DNA of 64,000 nucleotides from JAEINY01 sp942490535 (GTDB taxonomy: Bacteria > Bacteroidota > Bacteroidia > Bacteroidales > Marinilabiliaceae): positions 1 through 64,000 of the forward strand of contig CALNXQ010000008.1 in the NCBI GenBank assembly GCA_942490535.1, written 5' to 3'. The notes beneath the pieces are model-generated. The model ran no database searches, had not been told where the DNA came from, and saw nothing but the letters and a program-made list of their open reading frames with translations. Below, in pieces: positions 36,772 through 46,214 of this stretch (position 1 is the first letter of the stretch; every line of letters begins with the position of its first letter). A program made the translations under genes and the position numbers.

Positions 36772-37563
36772 ATGAGCTGCACAACCAATAGCTGTTCTTT
36801 AAACGATTACGAATATATTTCCGGTTTACGATATGCCCGGATGATTCAGCGCTCATTGATGCCTGAACCCACCGCCATGGAAAAAATTTTGAATGAATAT
36901 TTTGTATTAAACTTACCAAAAGACATTGTTACGGGTGATTTCTTCTATGTGCATCAGAAAGATAAATATACCTATCTGGCAGTTGGCGATTGTACAGGTC
37001 ATGGCGTACCTGGAGCCCTACTGAGTATATTGGGCATCAGTTTCCTCAATGAGATCATTCAAAGCATAGCCTCTCCTCATGCCAATCGCATTTTAAATAC
37101 CATGCGCGAAAAAGTGATGAAGGCATTGCATCAAACCGGACAGGTATATGAGACAAAAGACAGTATAGACATGGCGTTGTGCATCATTGACCAGGAACAG
37201 CAAACCTTGCAATATGCAGGTGCCAACCGGCCTTTATTAGTTATTCGAAACGGCCAATTATCCATCTATCCACCCGATAAAATGCCCATTGGCGTTGCAC
37301 CTATCATAGAGCGGGCTTTTTCAGTAACCGAAATTGAATTGCGCAGCAATGATTTAATATATCTGTTCACCGATGGCTATGCCGATCAATTTGGCGGACC
37401 GGCCAATAAAAAATTCAAATACCGTCGCTTCAGGGAGCATTTGGTATCCATTCAGCATCTGCCTATGCAAGAGCAATACTCAAGACTCACCTCTATATTC
37501 AACGAATGGAAAGGGGAGGCTTCCCAAATTGATGATGTGTTAGTAATGGGTATTAAAATCTAA
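36772..37563 (+). CDS. SpoIIE/PP2C-type serine phosphatase
   Basis: 263 residues, almost all one PPM phosphatase domain. Metal-binding acids are seen in TGDFFYV (Asp56), VGDCTGHGVPG (Asp73), LFTDGYADQFGG and the C-terminal DDVLVMG. The usual N-terminal sensor or 7TM/GAF modules of Bacteroidota SpoIIE proteins are absent, so the input must come from a partner. The next gene, an OLD-like ATPase, starts five bases after this stop, indicating one transcript and a functional link. The phosphoprotein target (usually an anti-sigma-factor antagonist) is not in the window. Confidence 0.85.
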   Translation: MSCTTNSCSLNDYEYISGLRYARMIQRSLMPEPTAMEKILNEYFVLNLPKDIVTGDFFYVHQKDKYTYLAVGDCTGHGVPGALLSILGISFLNEIIQSIASPHANRILNTMREKVMKALHQTGQVYETKDSIDMALCIIDQEQQTLQYAGANRPLLVIRNGQLSIYPPDKMPIGVAPIIERAFSVTEIELRSNDLIYLFTDGYADQFGGPANKKFKYRRFREHLVSIQHLPMQEQYSRLTSIFNEWKGEASQIDDVLVMGIKI

Positions 37564-37568
37564 ATTAT

Positions 37569-39821
37569 ATGCGTTTATCAGCTTTTAGAATACAAAATTT
37601 CAGATCGATTATTGATTCCAATTGGCACAATTTCTCACCCGATAATATTACCTGTTTAATTGGGCAAAATGAATCTGGAAAAACATCCATTCTAGAAGCC
37701 TTACACGCGTTTCACCATGGGATTATTACCGAAGATATTTTGCGCAGTGACTTAAGTCTGCCCATTGTGTCGTGCCGATTTCAAGTTCCGGAAGGTTGGT
37801 TAAGCGAAACGGTAAAAACGAATGATAAAGCTCTATTGGAATTTATTGCGTCAGTAAACACCATTGAGATTGACCGGCAGTGGAATGCGGATCTGTCCTC
37901 TCAATTGTTAGCCTCCGGAGAAATTGGTCGTTATCTGCAAACCCTTGAATTGGAATTAAAAGCTCATTTGGACAAACTCATCCAGATTTGTCAAAGCAAA
38001 TTTGAACTCCTCAAAGTCACCAATCAAACAATCAGCGATTTAAAAAAGAACTGCCAGGAAATAAAATTTAAACTGGGTCAGGAAACAGCCAATGGATTTT
38101 CGATTTCCGGCTTAAAACGCAAGTTCATCGCTAAAGATGCCGGCGCAAAAGCCGATGTAAATGCATTGAAAATAGAATTGTCCGGTTGTGAAAACCAACT
38201 AAAGCAAAAAAACCTGCAACTGGCAGAATTATCCTCATTCGAAAAGGAGTTAACCAAATGGAACACCATAAAACAATATTTATATGAATGTAGGGAATCC
38301 TTAAAGGCCCTTGAATTGAGCGCAATCATTAATCCCATTCAGCAGTCCAAAGATGAATCCATATCGAAACACAACTGGACCGAACTGCATGAGAAAATAA
38401 TTCGTAATGAAGATTTATACCACCGTCAAACGGTTCTATGCAGCGAGCTGATTAATGGAAAACCCTACTCCTATGCCGAACAAGTTGCCTATAAAACAAT
38501 CCTGGAGAAAAATAAATCCATGACACGGGAACAACTTGGACAACAATTATTTGAAAAAACACCTGCATTCCTGTTATTCGAAGATTTTGGTAGCTTGTTA
38601 CCCAACCGCATTGATCTGGATGACATCATCACGGAAAATAAACAGGTGGAAGGCTATAAGGCAGCCCGCAATTTCCTGATCATTGCCGGATTAGATTATG
38701 GCTTCTTCATACAGCCCTCCAACCGCATCCTGAAACAAACCATCGAAAACTTAAATACATCCCTAACGCTCCATTTCCACGAATTCTGGCAACAACACAT
38801 TTCAGAAGATAATAAAATCCGTATTAATTTTGAACTGAACCACTACGATGCCTCCCACCAGGAAAAAGCAGGCAAACCGTACCTGGAATTTTGGATCAAG
38901 GATGAAGGTGAACGCCTTTATCCCAAGCAACGAAGCCGAGGGGTTAGGTGGTTTCTTTCTTTCTATTTAGAATTAAAAGCATCGGCCTTGATGGATAATC
39001 AGGGTAGCATTTTATTAGTGGACGAACCGGGTGTCAGTCTGCACGCGCGCGCCCAGGAAGATGTGCTAAAGGTGTTTGACAATGTTAAGGATCGCATTCA
39101 AATCATGTATTCCACCCATTCACCCCATTTAGTAGATACCCATAAGTTACACCGCTTACTGGCCGTGCAACGAAAGAATGACAATAACCGCATGAGTGCC
39201 TCATTGGTGCTAAAACCTTCTCAGCTCACTGATGCGTCCCCTGATACCTTATCTCCCTTAAACAACATCATGGGTAATCCGCTGAGAAGCGATGATTTCT
39301 CCGCCCAGATGCATAATCTGATTGTTAATGACATCGGAACTTTCTATTTTATTAAAGCTATTTTAAAACTGGTTGACTTTGATCAAAAACTACATTTGAT
39401 TCCTTCCACCGATGTCTCTTCCATCCCCCTAATGTGTAATATATTATTGGGTTGGGGCATGCCATTTTCGGTATTGGTGTTTAGCCAATTACACGAGCGG
39501 CAAATTGCCGATAAGATTAAAACCCGCATGTTTCCAGGAGATGAACCAAAAGATGATCACTTCATCATTATGCCTAAGGCCTTTAATAATGCGGAGGATA
39601 TCCTCTCGACCCTTGATTTCAAAAAGCACATCGTTAAAAACCGGGAAGGTATTACCGTACAAAATTCCGTTTACATTGAAGAACGCGAACTGCCCCGTAA
39701 TTTCATGATGAGCCAATACCTGGAACGTGTTACTGCAGGTATAGTATCACTGAAAGATCATGATGAGGAATCCATTGAGAACATCCATATTTTAGTAAAT
39801 GCCATTAAACGGATTTGCTAA
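37569..39821 (+). CDS. OLD/RecF-like AAA ATPase with degenerate TOPRIM-like C-terminus
   Basis: 750 residues. An ABC-type ATPase head is split by a helical insertion: Walker A GQNESGKTS (32-40), coiled coil about 120-260, signature-like QRSRGVRWFLSF (454-465), Walker B ILLVDEPG (481-488), H-loop STHSPH (515-520). The last 160 residues (PSTDVSSIPLMCNILLGWG near 612-630) resemble the fold of an OLD-family TOPRIM nuclease but lack the normal EG-x-x-D and D-x-D acids, so nuclease activity is doubtful. OLD proteins act in DNA processing and phage defence. The SpoIIE phosphatase gene lies five bases upstream, an unusual partner. Confidence 0.8.
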   Translation: MRLSAFRIQNFRSIIDSNWHNFSPDNITCLIGQNESGKTSILEALHAFHHGIITEDILRSDLSLPIVSCRFQVPEGWLSETVKTNDKALLEFIASVNTIEIDRQWNADLSSQLLASGEIGRYLQTLELELKAHLDKLIQICQSKFELLKVTNQTISDLKKNCQEIKFKLGQETANGFSISGLKRKFIAKDAGAKADVNALKIELSGCENQLKQKNLQLAELSSFEKELTKWNTIKQYLYECRESLKALELSAIINPIQQSKDESISKHNWTELHEKIIRNEDLYHRQTVLCSELINGKPYSYAEQVAYKTILEKNKSMTREQLGQQLFEKTPAFLLFEDFGSLLPNRIDLDDIITENKQVEGYKAARNFLIIAGLDYGFFIQPSNRILKQTIENLNTSLTLHFHEFWQQHISEDNKIRINFELNHYDASHQEKAGKPYLEFWIKDEGERLYPKQRSRGVRWFLSFYLELKASALMDNQGSILLVDEPGVSLHARAQEDVLKVFDNVKDRIQIMYSTHSPHLVDTHKLHRLLAVQRKNDNNRMSASLVLKPSQLTDASPDTLSPLNNIMGNPLRSDDFSAQMHNLIVNDIGTFYFIKAILKLVDFDQKLHLIPSTDVSSIPLMCNILLGWGMPFSVLVFSQLHERQIADKIKTRMFPGDEPKDDHFIIMPKAFNNAEDILSTLDFKKHIVKNREGITVQNSVYIEERELPRNFMMSQYLERVTAGIVSLKDHDEESIENIHILVNAIKRIC

Positions 39822-39890
39822 AGCTATTATTGCGATTTGATGATCTTTGAATCCTACAGATATTATTACCTTCGCCGGAAAAGCATTCCT

Positions 39891-40097
39891 ATGAATTCGG
39901 AAATTCTGAAAGTACTCGTCACCATGCGCATGCCCTATGGCAAATATAAAGGTCGAATTATATGCGACTTGCCTGAACCATACCTGGTGTGGTATCACAA
40001 TAAAGGTTTTCCGGAAGGACAGCTGGGCATGCTGTTGCACACACTTTATGAAATCAAATTGAATGGCTTGGAATACCTATTGAAGCCACTGCGGTAA
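39891..40097 (+). CDS. DUF3820 family small protein
   Basis: 68 residues from the ATG at 39891; an earlier ATG at 39837 lies over a TGATCTTTG promoter-like box and would add an untypical tail. The core MRMPYGKYKGRIICDLPEPY with a following WYHNKGFPEGQLG is the DUF3820 signature, a family of unknown function in many bacteria. It sits between the ATPase gene and a perfect inverted repeat that probably ends transcription. Confidence 0.8.
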   Translation: MNSEILKVLVTMRMPYGKYKGRIICDLPEPYLVWYHNKGFPEGQLGMLLHTLYEIKLNGLEYLLKPLR

Positions 40098-40111
40098 AAT
40101 ACTAAATGGAT

Positions 40112-40157
40112 AATGATTAATTATTAACGGCATAAAAATCGTTAATAATTAATCATT
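40112..40157. terminator. Perfect 18-bp inverted repeat between convergent genes
   Basis: AATGATTAATTATTAACG (40112-40129) is repeated as its exact reverse complement at 40140-40157 with a 10-base loop. AT-rich and symmetric, it probably terminates both the DUF3820 and cvfB transcripts. Confidence 0.65.
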
Positions 40158-40172
40158 GCTAACCAAGCATTA

Positions 40173-41006
40173 TTAAACAATCCGTATGCCTTCCGTATCA
40201 ATGGAAATAAGTCGTTGTTTGTAAAGACCTCCAATGGCTTTTTTAAAGTTCTTTTTACTCATCCCAAACACCTTATAGATCAACTCAGCCGCACTTTTAT
40301 CCGACACGGCCAGATAGCCGCCACGTTCCTTCAATAGTTCAAAGACTTTCGTGGATAAATCATCCATTTTCTCAAAGCCTTGTTTGTGCAGGTTGACATC
40401 AATTTTATCATCCTCACGTACTTTTTTAATGTATCCGGGACAACGGTCACCAATCTTCACATCGCGAAACATTTCATTGTGGTATATTAATCCGGTGTGC
40501 AGATTATTAATAACCACTTTATACCCTAGCTCAGTGCGTTCCACCACAAACAGCTCCACTTCCTGACCCACAGTATAATCCGGTATAATATTGTCCAAAA
40601 CAGGTTCCAGTTTGGCCGTGGCTACAATGCGCTGACTCTCATCATCCAGATAGATATAAACCGGGTAACTACGGCCTTCCTGCATCTTCATTTTCTGCTC
40701 CCGAAAAGGCACCAATAAATCTTTCATCAGTCCCCAATTCAGGAATGCCCCCACTTGAGTAACAGAAGACACATTTAAAAAGGCAAACTCTCCAACCGTG
40801 GCAAATGGTTTTTCGGTGGTGGCAATGATACGATCCTCCGAATCCAAATAGATGAACACCTCCAGTTCGTCGTCTACATTGGTATCTTCCGGTACGTAGC
40901 GAATCGGCAACAAAATTTCACCATGTTCCTCACCCCCATCCAGGTATAAACCAAAATCAACTTCTTTAACTACTTTCAGCGTATTGTATTTGCCTATCTG
41001 AACCAT
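40173..41006 (-). CDS. cvfB: CvfB/YitL-family S1-like RNA-binding protein
   Basis: 277 residues with three S1-like OB-fold segments (about 1-65, 70-140, 145-215; KVVKEVDFGLYLDGGEEHGE, VGAFLNWGLMKDLLVP, VVERTELGYKVVINN) and a C-terminal winged-helix (SAAELIYKVFGMSKKNFKKA). This is the full CvfB architecture known from Staphylococcus, an RNA-binding regulator. Length and domain order are normal. It is monocistronic. Confidence 0.9.
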   Translation of the reverse strand: MVQIGKYNTLKVVKEVDFGLYLDGGEEHGEILLPIRYVPEDTNVDDELEVFIYLDSEDRIIATTEKPFATVGEFAFLNVSSVTQVGAFLNWGLMKDLLVPFREQKMKMQEGRSYPVYIYLDDESQRIVATAKLEPVLDNIIPDYTVGQEVELFVVERTELGYKVVINNLHTGLIYHNEMFRDVKIGDRCPGYIKKVREDDKIDVNLHKQGFEKMDDLSTKVFELLKERGGYLAVSDKSAAELIYKVFGMSKKNFKKAIGGLYKQRLISIDTEGIRIV

Positions 41007-41049
41007 TTTACCTCTTTTTATATGAGGCGCAAAGATAGGGAAAATAGAA

Positions 41050-43845
41050 TTAGGGTGACGATACGATTATTTTTTTGATATAAGAATCAGTAGCACTTTT
41101 CAATTGTATCAGATAACAACCGGAAGCGACATTGGGCAATGAAATGATTTTTTCTTCTCCAGGCGAAAAGTAAAGTCGCTTACTAAAGGTAGATTGCCCA
41201 ACCATATTAAAAAGGGAAAGCAGGTAATCTGACCTGCCTATGTCGTTAACACTTATTACCATCTGGTTGAGTGAATGCAAATACATATTAACAGACTCTT
41301 GCTTCACTTCTAAAATATGCGTATTCAAACTCCCGTCAATTGAAAAATCATCTATCCCTGCTCCCATGCCCCATAAGTAATTATCATCAAACCGAAATCC
41401 AAACCGAACCCCATACAGCAATGCCTCCTGTGGCAAAATGAATTCAATAGGTGTCCAATGTATAGCTTTAGGTAACTTTTGAATGAAATTCCAACAACCA
41501 TCCGGCATTTGATACCCAAACTCCAACGTATCAATGGCCTCATAGATATCTGTAATAAAGATATAATCAAATAAAACCGTAACACTTTTATAATTGGATA
41601 AATCAAATGGTGGAGAGAGTGCAAAATCAGAAACATGAATACCCTCGCCTACCGAATAGGAATTGATGCCCATAATACGTCCATCGTTTTGGCTAAAATC
41701 CAAATAGTAAGCACTCAAGGTATCCGCTAATCCCCAACACCAACCGGTGTAATTATTCTTCACTTCCCAGCCATGCTGGTAATCTTCAAAATCGAAGAAA
41801 TAAGGCAAGCTCAGAACTCCCCGATGCTGAGCAAATACATAATTAGTAGCCATACTCTCATGTTCTCCATACACGGCCTTAACAGAATACTCATATACCG
41901 AATCAATACGGAGCTGACAATCCATGAATAGCGTATCAGTTGTTTCGCATAGCAACGCCCCATTGCGATACAATCGATACTTATCAAAAGCAGACGGAAT
42001 ATTTTCCGGCGCATACCATTTCAGTGCGATACCATCTGCTTCCATACGATAAGATAAGTTGGAAGGTGGATATAACAATGAATCTGACGCCATACCAGTC
42101 ATCACTAACGAAAAGGGTTGTATAGCCCCTTCTAAATTAGCCTTATGTGAAACGGTTATGAGATAGGATCCTGCATCTGGAGCGATCAGTTCCACCTGCT
42201 CCACATTGTCACGGTCGTTATCGCCTTTGAAAGCCGCCATATCTGGATCAGCAGGATTCAATTTCCAGGGATAGAAAGTATTTGAATCGCCAACTTTATT
42301 CACTTTTACATCCAGATCATTTACCAATACCGGTTGATTTGGATTTAACTCATAGGGCATGGCTTCGCCCGGGGGATCAGTCCAGCAAAGTGTTACTTTA
42401 AAGTTCTCCGTTCCTTCCAATACGGTAAGCCTAAATTGTTTTTGGGTACTTTCAGTAAGAACCGATTCAATGAGGGATTGGCCGCCATTAGACCAATTAT
42501 TCACCAATAAATCAGCCGCTTTTTTAATATTTACCAAGCCCCAGCCATACCTATAATCAGGTCCCGGATAAGGGCCACAGGCATCGGCAGTATGCATGAT
42601 CAAAGCTTTTACCGAGGCCGATTTCATGCGACAGCCTGGCAGCAATTTATTATTTAGTTCATACAACAGGGCCACCGACCCACTCACCGATGCTGTCGCC
42701 ATTGAAGTGCCTGAAAAACTGCCATAACTCACATCGTCATCCGATAATGCCGATAATAGGTCGGAGCCATTGGCGACCACATCCGGTTTGATCCGACCAT
42801 CATCCGTGGGGCCCCATGAGCTAAACGCAGTCATGATGACATCTTCTGGTGATTGATAACCTTCTGGAATATCTTCTATAGCGCCTACGGTTAATATGTT
42901 TTTTGCGAGGGCCATCGGAGCCAATGTCTCATAACCTGACAAACCGCCATCGGGTTGATGTATTTGGTTTGACAGTATCCAATTACCATCCCAAAAATAA
43001 TGTGAGACAGGTTGGTAGGAAGGTGCATCATTCCGTTCATTCCCGGCCGATTTAACCATCAAATATTGGGGTGCATTGTAAGCTAAAAAATCCAGATCTG
43101 CACTTGTTTGACTATACCATCCAAACTTATAATCTTCTTCTTCTGATATATGAACATCCCCATACCAATACCACATATTTTCCAAACTATTATAGTGCCA
43201 TCCACAAAATGTACCATAAGAATGATTAGAAACCTGAAGTCCATTAAGCGCTTCGGCTGCCATTTCTGATAAATCATTATCAAAATCAAATACGACTGCC
43301 TTGGATGCCGGTGCCATACCCCTACTTTCTGTCTTCGTACGGCCTCCAATAATAGTAGCAGTGATATGTGTCGGATGATCGGAAACATTAACGGATTGAT
43401 CACCATTAATAATGCGCCCTGCACCATCACTGGCGAAAGTCTCGTGTGAATGGCGTACAAAACTGCCATCCCAAACCCCAACAGTGACACCATAACCGGT
43501 AAGCGGGAGGTAATTCCCTGTTGCCTCCCAAACATCATTCACTGAAATGGTTTTTGCCGCATTTAAATTATGAGTCGTGTAATAGACGGGCATATCCTTT
43601 TCAAAGCGTTGCAAGGATAAAATCTGACCATTGGGATAAATACTCCGCGTGGGAATATTTAACACCTTCGCCAATGAATCAGCTGTCTTCTTTTCGCGCA
43701 TCCACTTTATATGAAGATCATTTCTGTAACGACTCAATTGATTTCGCTTATCCGAAGCACTTGTAAAATCAGTCGTCTGACTCCTAACAACGGATACCGA
43801 AAAAAACCAGGAAAAGATGAACCAAATTGCCACACGGATAAACAT
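41050..43845 (-). CDS. Secreted S8 (subtilisin-like) peptidase with T9SS sorting domain
   Basis: 931 residues. Signal peptide 1-22, short prodomain, then a subtilase domain with Asp126 (VGVWDGS), His160 (DHPTHITAT), oxyanion Asn269 (SAGNE) and Ser381 (SGTSMATAS). The His motif departs from the usual GHGTH. A P-domain-like beta region (about 440-590), a fibronectin-type module (600-680), a MAM/jelly-roll-like region (about 690-845) and a type IX secretion C-terminal domain (about 855-931, ending IKKIIVSS) follow. It is thus exported by T9SS and released or anchored at the cell surface. A peptidase feeding amino acids would suit a lysine-degrading organism, but that link is speculative. Confidence 0.9.
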   Translation of the reverse strand: MFIRVAIWFIFSWFFSVSVVRSQTTDFTSASDKRNQLSRYRNDLHIKWMREKKTADSLAKVLNIPTRSIYPNGQILSLQRFEKDMPVYYTTHNLNAAKTISVNDVWEATGNYLPLTGYGVTVGVWDGSFVRHSHETFASDGAGRIINGDQSVNVSDHPTHITATIIGGRTKTESRGMAPASKAVVFDFDNDLSEMAAEALNGLQVSNHSYGTFCGWHYNSLENMWYWYGDVHISEEEDYKFGWYSQTSADLDFLAYNAPQYLMVKSAGNERNDAPSYQPVSHYFWDGNWILSNQIHQPDGGLSGYETLAPMALAKNILTVGAIEDIPEGYQSPEDVIMTAFSSWGPTDDGRIKPDVVANGSDLLSALSDDDVSYGSFSGTSMATASVSGSVALLYELNNKLLPGCRMKSASVKALIMHTADACGPYPGPDYRYGWGLVNIKKAADLLVNNWSNGGQSLIESVLTESTQKQFRLTVLEGTENFKVTLCWTDPPGEAMPYELNPNQPVLVNDLDVKVNKVGDSNTFYPWKLNPADPDMAAFKGDNDRDNVEQVELIAPDAGSYLITVSHKANLEGAIQPFSLVMTGMASDSLLYPPSNLSYRMEADGIALKWYAPENIPSAFDKYRLYRNGALLCETTDTLFMDCQLRIDSVYEYSVKAVYGEHESMATNYVFAQHRGVLSLPYFFDFEDYQHGWEVKNNYTGWCWGLADTLSAYYLDFSQNDGRIMGINSYSVGEGIHVSDFALSPPFDLSNYKSVTVLFDYIFITDIYEAIDTLEFGYQMPDGCWNFIQKLPKAIHWTPIEFILPQEALLYGVRFGFRFDDNYLWGMGAGIDDFSIDGSLNTHILEVKQESVNMYLHSLNQMVISVNDIGRSDYLLSLFNMVGQSTFSKRLYFSPGEEKIISLPNVASGCYLIQLKSATDSYIKKIIVSSP

Positions 43846-43959
43846 ATCAAAGGACCTTATAAATGGATTAAAAATGCATTTAGTTGCTACTATTTCAGAC
43901 TACGCTGAAGTCAATGTGAGCATTGAAGGGGTTATATTGAAAGCTCATCAATGGTTAAA

Positions 43960-44018
43960 AAGGGATAAAGACCATTCATAACCTTCTATAAGTAGACTAT
44001 GAATGATCTTTATCAGGC
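43960..44018 (-). terminator. 16-bp inverted repeat after the lipoprotein gene
   Basis: 43965-43980 pairs with 43998-44013 with one mismatch; on the minus strand it is followed by CCCTTTTT. Probable terminator of the gene ending at 44065. Confidence 0.7.
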
Positions 44019-44064
44019 CTGTGAATGAACCACTGATAGGGACTCACCAATTTTTAAACAGAGA

Positions 44065-45186
44065 TCATGGGGTATATTCTGGTAGATATACAATATTCGT
44101 ATCACCATGAATAAAATCCAGCACCTGAACCGCATCATCACATGCCAATGCAAAGCCCGATACTTTGTTATCCGGCACCTCTCCCCAGGCGTATGTAAAC
44201 CTGGAAACGCCATCCACCAACCCTTCCATAACCTTCCAAATGGAGTACTTATGAGGATTTAAGTTATCATCCGGGTAATATACATTATCCCATACCCGGA
44301 AAAGAATGTAACGATCTTTGTAAGTCGTTTGACGATCGTATTCAAACTCTGAACCCAGGCCATCATAATTTCCAAAATTGAAATACCACTTTTGATTATG
44401 GTTGAAATCATATTCATGTGCATTCAAGATGGGATTAATGCCTGTACAATTAATGAATCCATTGATATAAACCACTTCATCAATATCAATGGTGCCTGTT
44501 TTATCTGATCCGGCAGCAAAGCATGAGGCCGCCAACATCAGTGGGTCAAATCCATAACTACTAAGAAATGCCAAACGGTTTTGACTACCATCTGGAAGAT
44601 CGGCAAATAAATAGCGCATCAAATAGCGATACAAGGCCATATTTTCACGTGGCGAATCAATGGTCTTGACAATAACGTCACCTGTTGCAAGGTCCATGTA
44701 TTCGGATGTCAAGCGTCCGCAAAAATCCAGGGTAATCATGGCACCTGGCATTTGTAGTACTTTTAATGCCTCTTCAAAAGCTTGATCCAATACAGAGGAT
44801 GGGGAGCGCACAATATTCAAACGACCAAAATCAACCTCTATGGCCGACGTTGGATCAATCAATTCACCCTCTCCGTCCAACTCCAATAGACTACCATCTG
44901 CATCCACAGGTTGCACATACCACTCTACCGGATCATCAATTTCAAGCATATGTGGCACCCCATCTGCATCGCGATAGAGCCGGTATAAATCACCATAGTC
45001 ACCACCTTTATTAGTTCCGGAATCTGTATTTTTTTTCCGATGATCATTAAGATCCGGATTTCCACCAGCCCATCCTGGTCGGTCAGAATCATCATCCGCC
45101 AAAGGCTTAATTCCTCTTTTCTCACAGCCAGCCACCAGCATTAACATCACCACCAGCCATACCACATTCTGTTTAATCGATTTCAT
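44065..45186 (-). CDS. Hypothetical lipoprotein
   Basis: 373 residues with a lipoprotein signal (LVAGC, Cys21) and an Asp/Gly/Asn-rich linker (25-70, including DDDSDRPGWAGGNPD). The globular domain that follows matches nothing I recognise; it contains DADGVPHMLEIDDPVEWYVQ, TLDFCGRLTSEYMDLATGD and YDFNHNQKWYFNFGNYDG. It is probably surface-exposed, as the linker is typical of Bacteroidota lipoproteins. It is monocistronic, preceded by a 216-bp AT-rich gap and followed by an inverted repeat. Confidence 0.75.
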   Translation of the reverse strand: MKSIKQNVVWLVVMLMLVAGCEKRGIKPLADDDSDRPGWAGGNPDLNDHRKKNTDSGTNKGGDYGDLYRLYRDADGVPHMLEIDDPVEWYVQPVDADGSLLELDGEGELIDPTSAIEVDFGRLNIVRSPSSVLDQAFEEALKVLQMPGAMITLDFCGRLTSEYMDLATGDVIVKTIDSPRENMALYRYLMRYLFADLPDGSQNRLAFLSSYGFDPLMLAASCFAAGSDKTGTIDIDEVVYINGFINCTGINPILNAHEYDFNHNQKWYFNFGNYDGLGSEFEYDRQTTYKDRYILFRVWDNVYYPDDNLNPHKYSIWKVMEGLVDGVSRFTYAWGEVPDNKVSGFALACDDAVQVLDFIHGDTNIVYLPEYTP

Positions 45187-45402
45187 AATTAAATTAATTA
45201 ATAATTAAACACACTTTCAACTTATCTAATACTGTAGCCGGCTATCTACAAGTCATATGATATATTCCCCTCAAAAAAGGGTTCGAAACTTATTTGAATA
45301 ATCTAATTAAGTTTTTAATTCTTTTATGTAAATATAAGCCAGGTCTGATATAGTATCAACACCTAATTCGATGAAACCAAATACCTTGAGAATGGAATTG
45401 TC

Positions 45403-46074
45403 CTACCTCATTTGTGTAGGTAAATACTTAAAACGTGAACAGCCTTTGCAAATTTCAGGTCCACATGAATCTAAAAACCCTTTCCGACAAGCATATCGCA
45501 ATAAGCCAATATAGTTTTTACTTCCTAATTTGGACATGATGTTTTTTCGATGCGTCCGCACAGTAGCCTCGCTGATATTCAAATCTACTGATATCTCTTT
45601 CGTGTTCTTCAGACTAACCAATTGAAGCATTACCTGTATCTCACGCTCTGTTAGTTTATTGGAGGGTCTACTGAGGCTTGATGTTAATACTTCGGTCACC
45701 TTTGAGCAAAAATACTTATTCCCATCCTCGACCTGCATTAATGCTTCCAAAAAATTTCTTTTAGAGCATCCTTTTAATACAAAAGCATCCAGCCCTTCCT
45801 TTATAACCTGATAGACTAATTCATTATCCATTAAATGCCCCACCAAAATAACCAGATGGTTATTTGTTTTAAGTTTTCTAACCACCGACAAGACATTAAC
45901 ATCCAGATATCCAGTCTCAATAACAATGATCGATGGACCTTTAAATGATCTAAAGTCCAAATGATTTATGGCACATAAGCCATGAACGTTATAACCATTA
46001 CAATTGGTGATCAAGCTGTAAAGACAGTCGCCTATTAACCTTGATTGGTACAATATGTATATGGGGAAAGACAT
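45403..46074 (-). CDS. LuxR/NarL-type regulator with altered receiver phosphosite
   Basis: 223 residues: a receiver-like domain (1-120) and a LuxR helix-turn-helix (about 138-200, LTEREIQVMLQLV, TKEISVDLNISEATVRTHR). At the normal phosphoacceptor the sequence reads VIETGYL, with Glu53 in place of Asp, and the N-terminal acidic pair is also missing (IYILYQSRL). It is therefore unlikely to be phosphorylated; Glu may mimic the active state. Lys101 (VLKG) is kept. A short Cys-containing tail (CGPEICKGCSRF) follows the DNA-binding domain and could bind metal. No kinase gene is adjacent. Confidence 0.85.
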   Translation of the reverse strand: MSFPIYILYQSRLIGDCLYSLITNCNGYNVHGLCAINHLDFRSFKGPSIIVIETGYLDVNVLSVVRKLKTNNHLVILVGHLMDNELVYQVIKEGLDAFVLKGCSKRNFLEALMQVEDGNKYFCSKVTEVLTSSLSRPSNKLTEREIQVMLQLVSLKNTKEISVDLNISEATVRTHRKNIMSKLGSKNYIGLLRYACRKGFLDSCGPEICKGCSRFKYLPTQMR

Positions 46075-46214
46075 ATTGAATAAATTGGTGAGAAAGTTGA
46101 AAAGTTACATTATTTTTCAATAAAAATCTACTTGTTTGAATGCGTAGTTACTTAAAGCATTTCGAAACTGCCAATTTTCAACTCAACACCGGCATCTAAA
46201 TAAGGTAATATCTA

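Noticed and set aside
40112..40157. tRNA or riboswitch-like structure
   Set aside because: It is a simple AT-rich perfect inverted repeat between convergent genes, without tRNA arms or aptamer consensus.
43083..43538. 151-codon minus-strand frame inside the subtilase gene
   Set aside because: It is an out-of-frame shadow of the S8 peptidase, whose catalytic motifs lie in the other frame.
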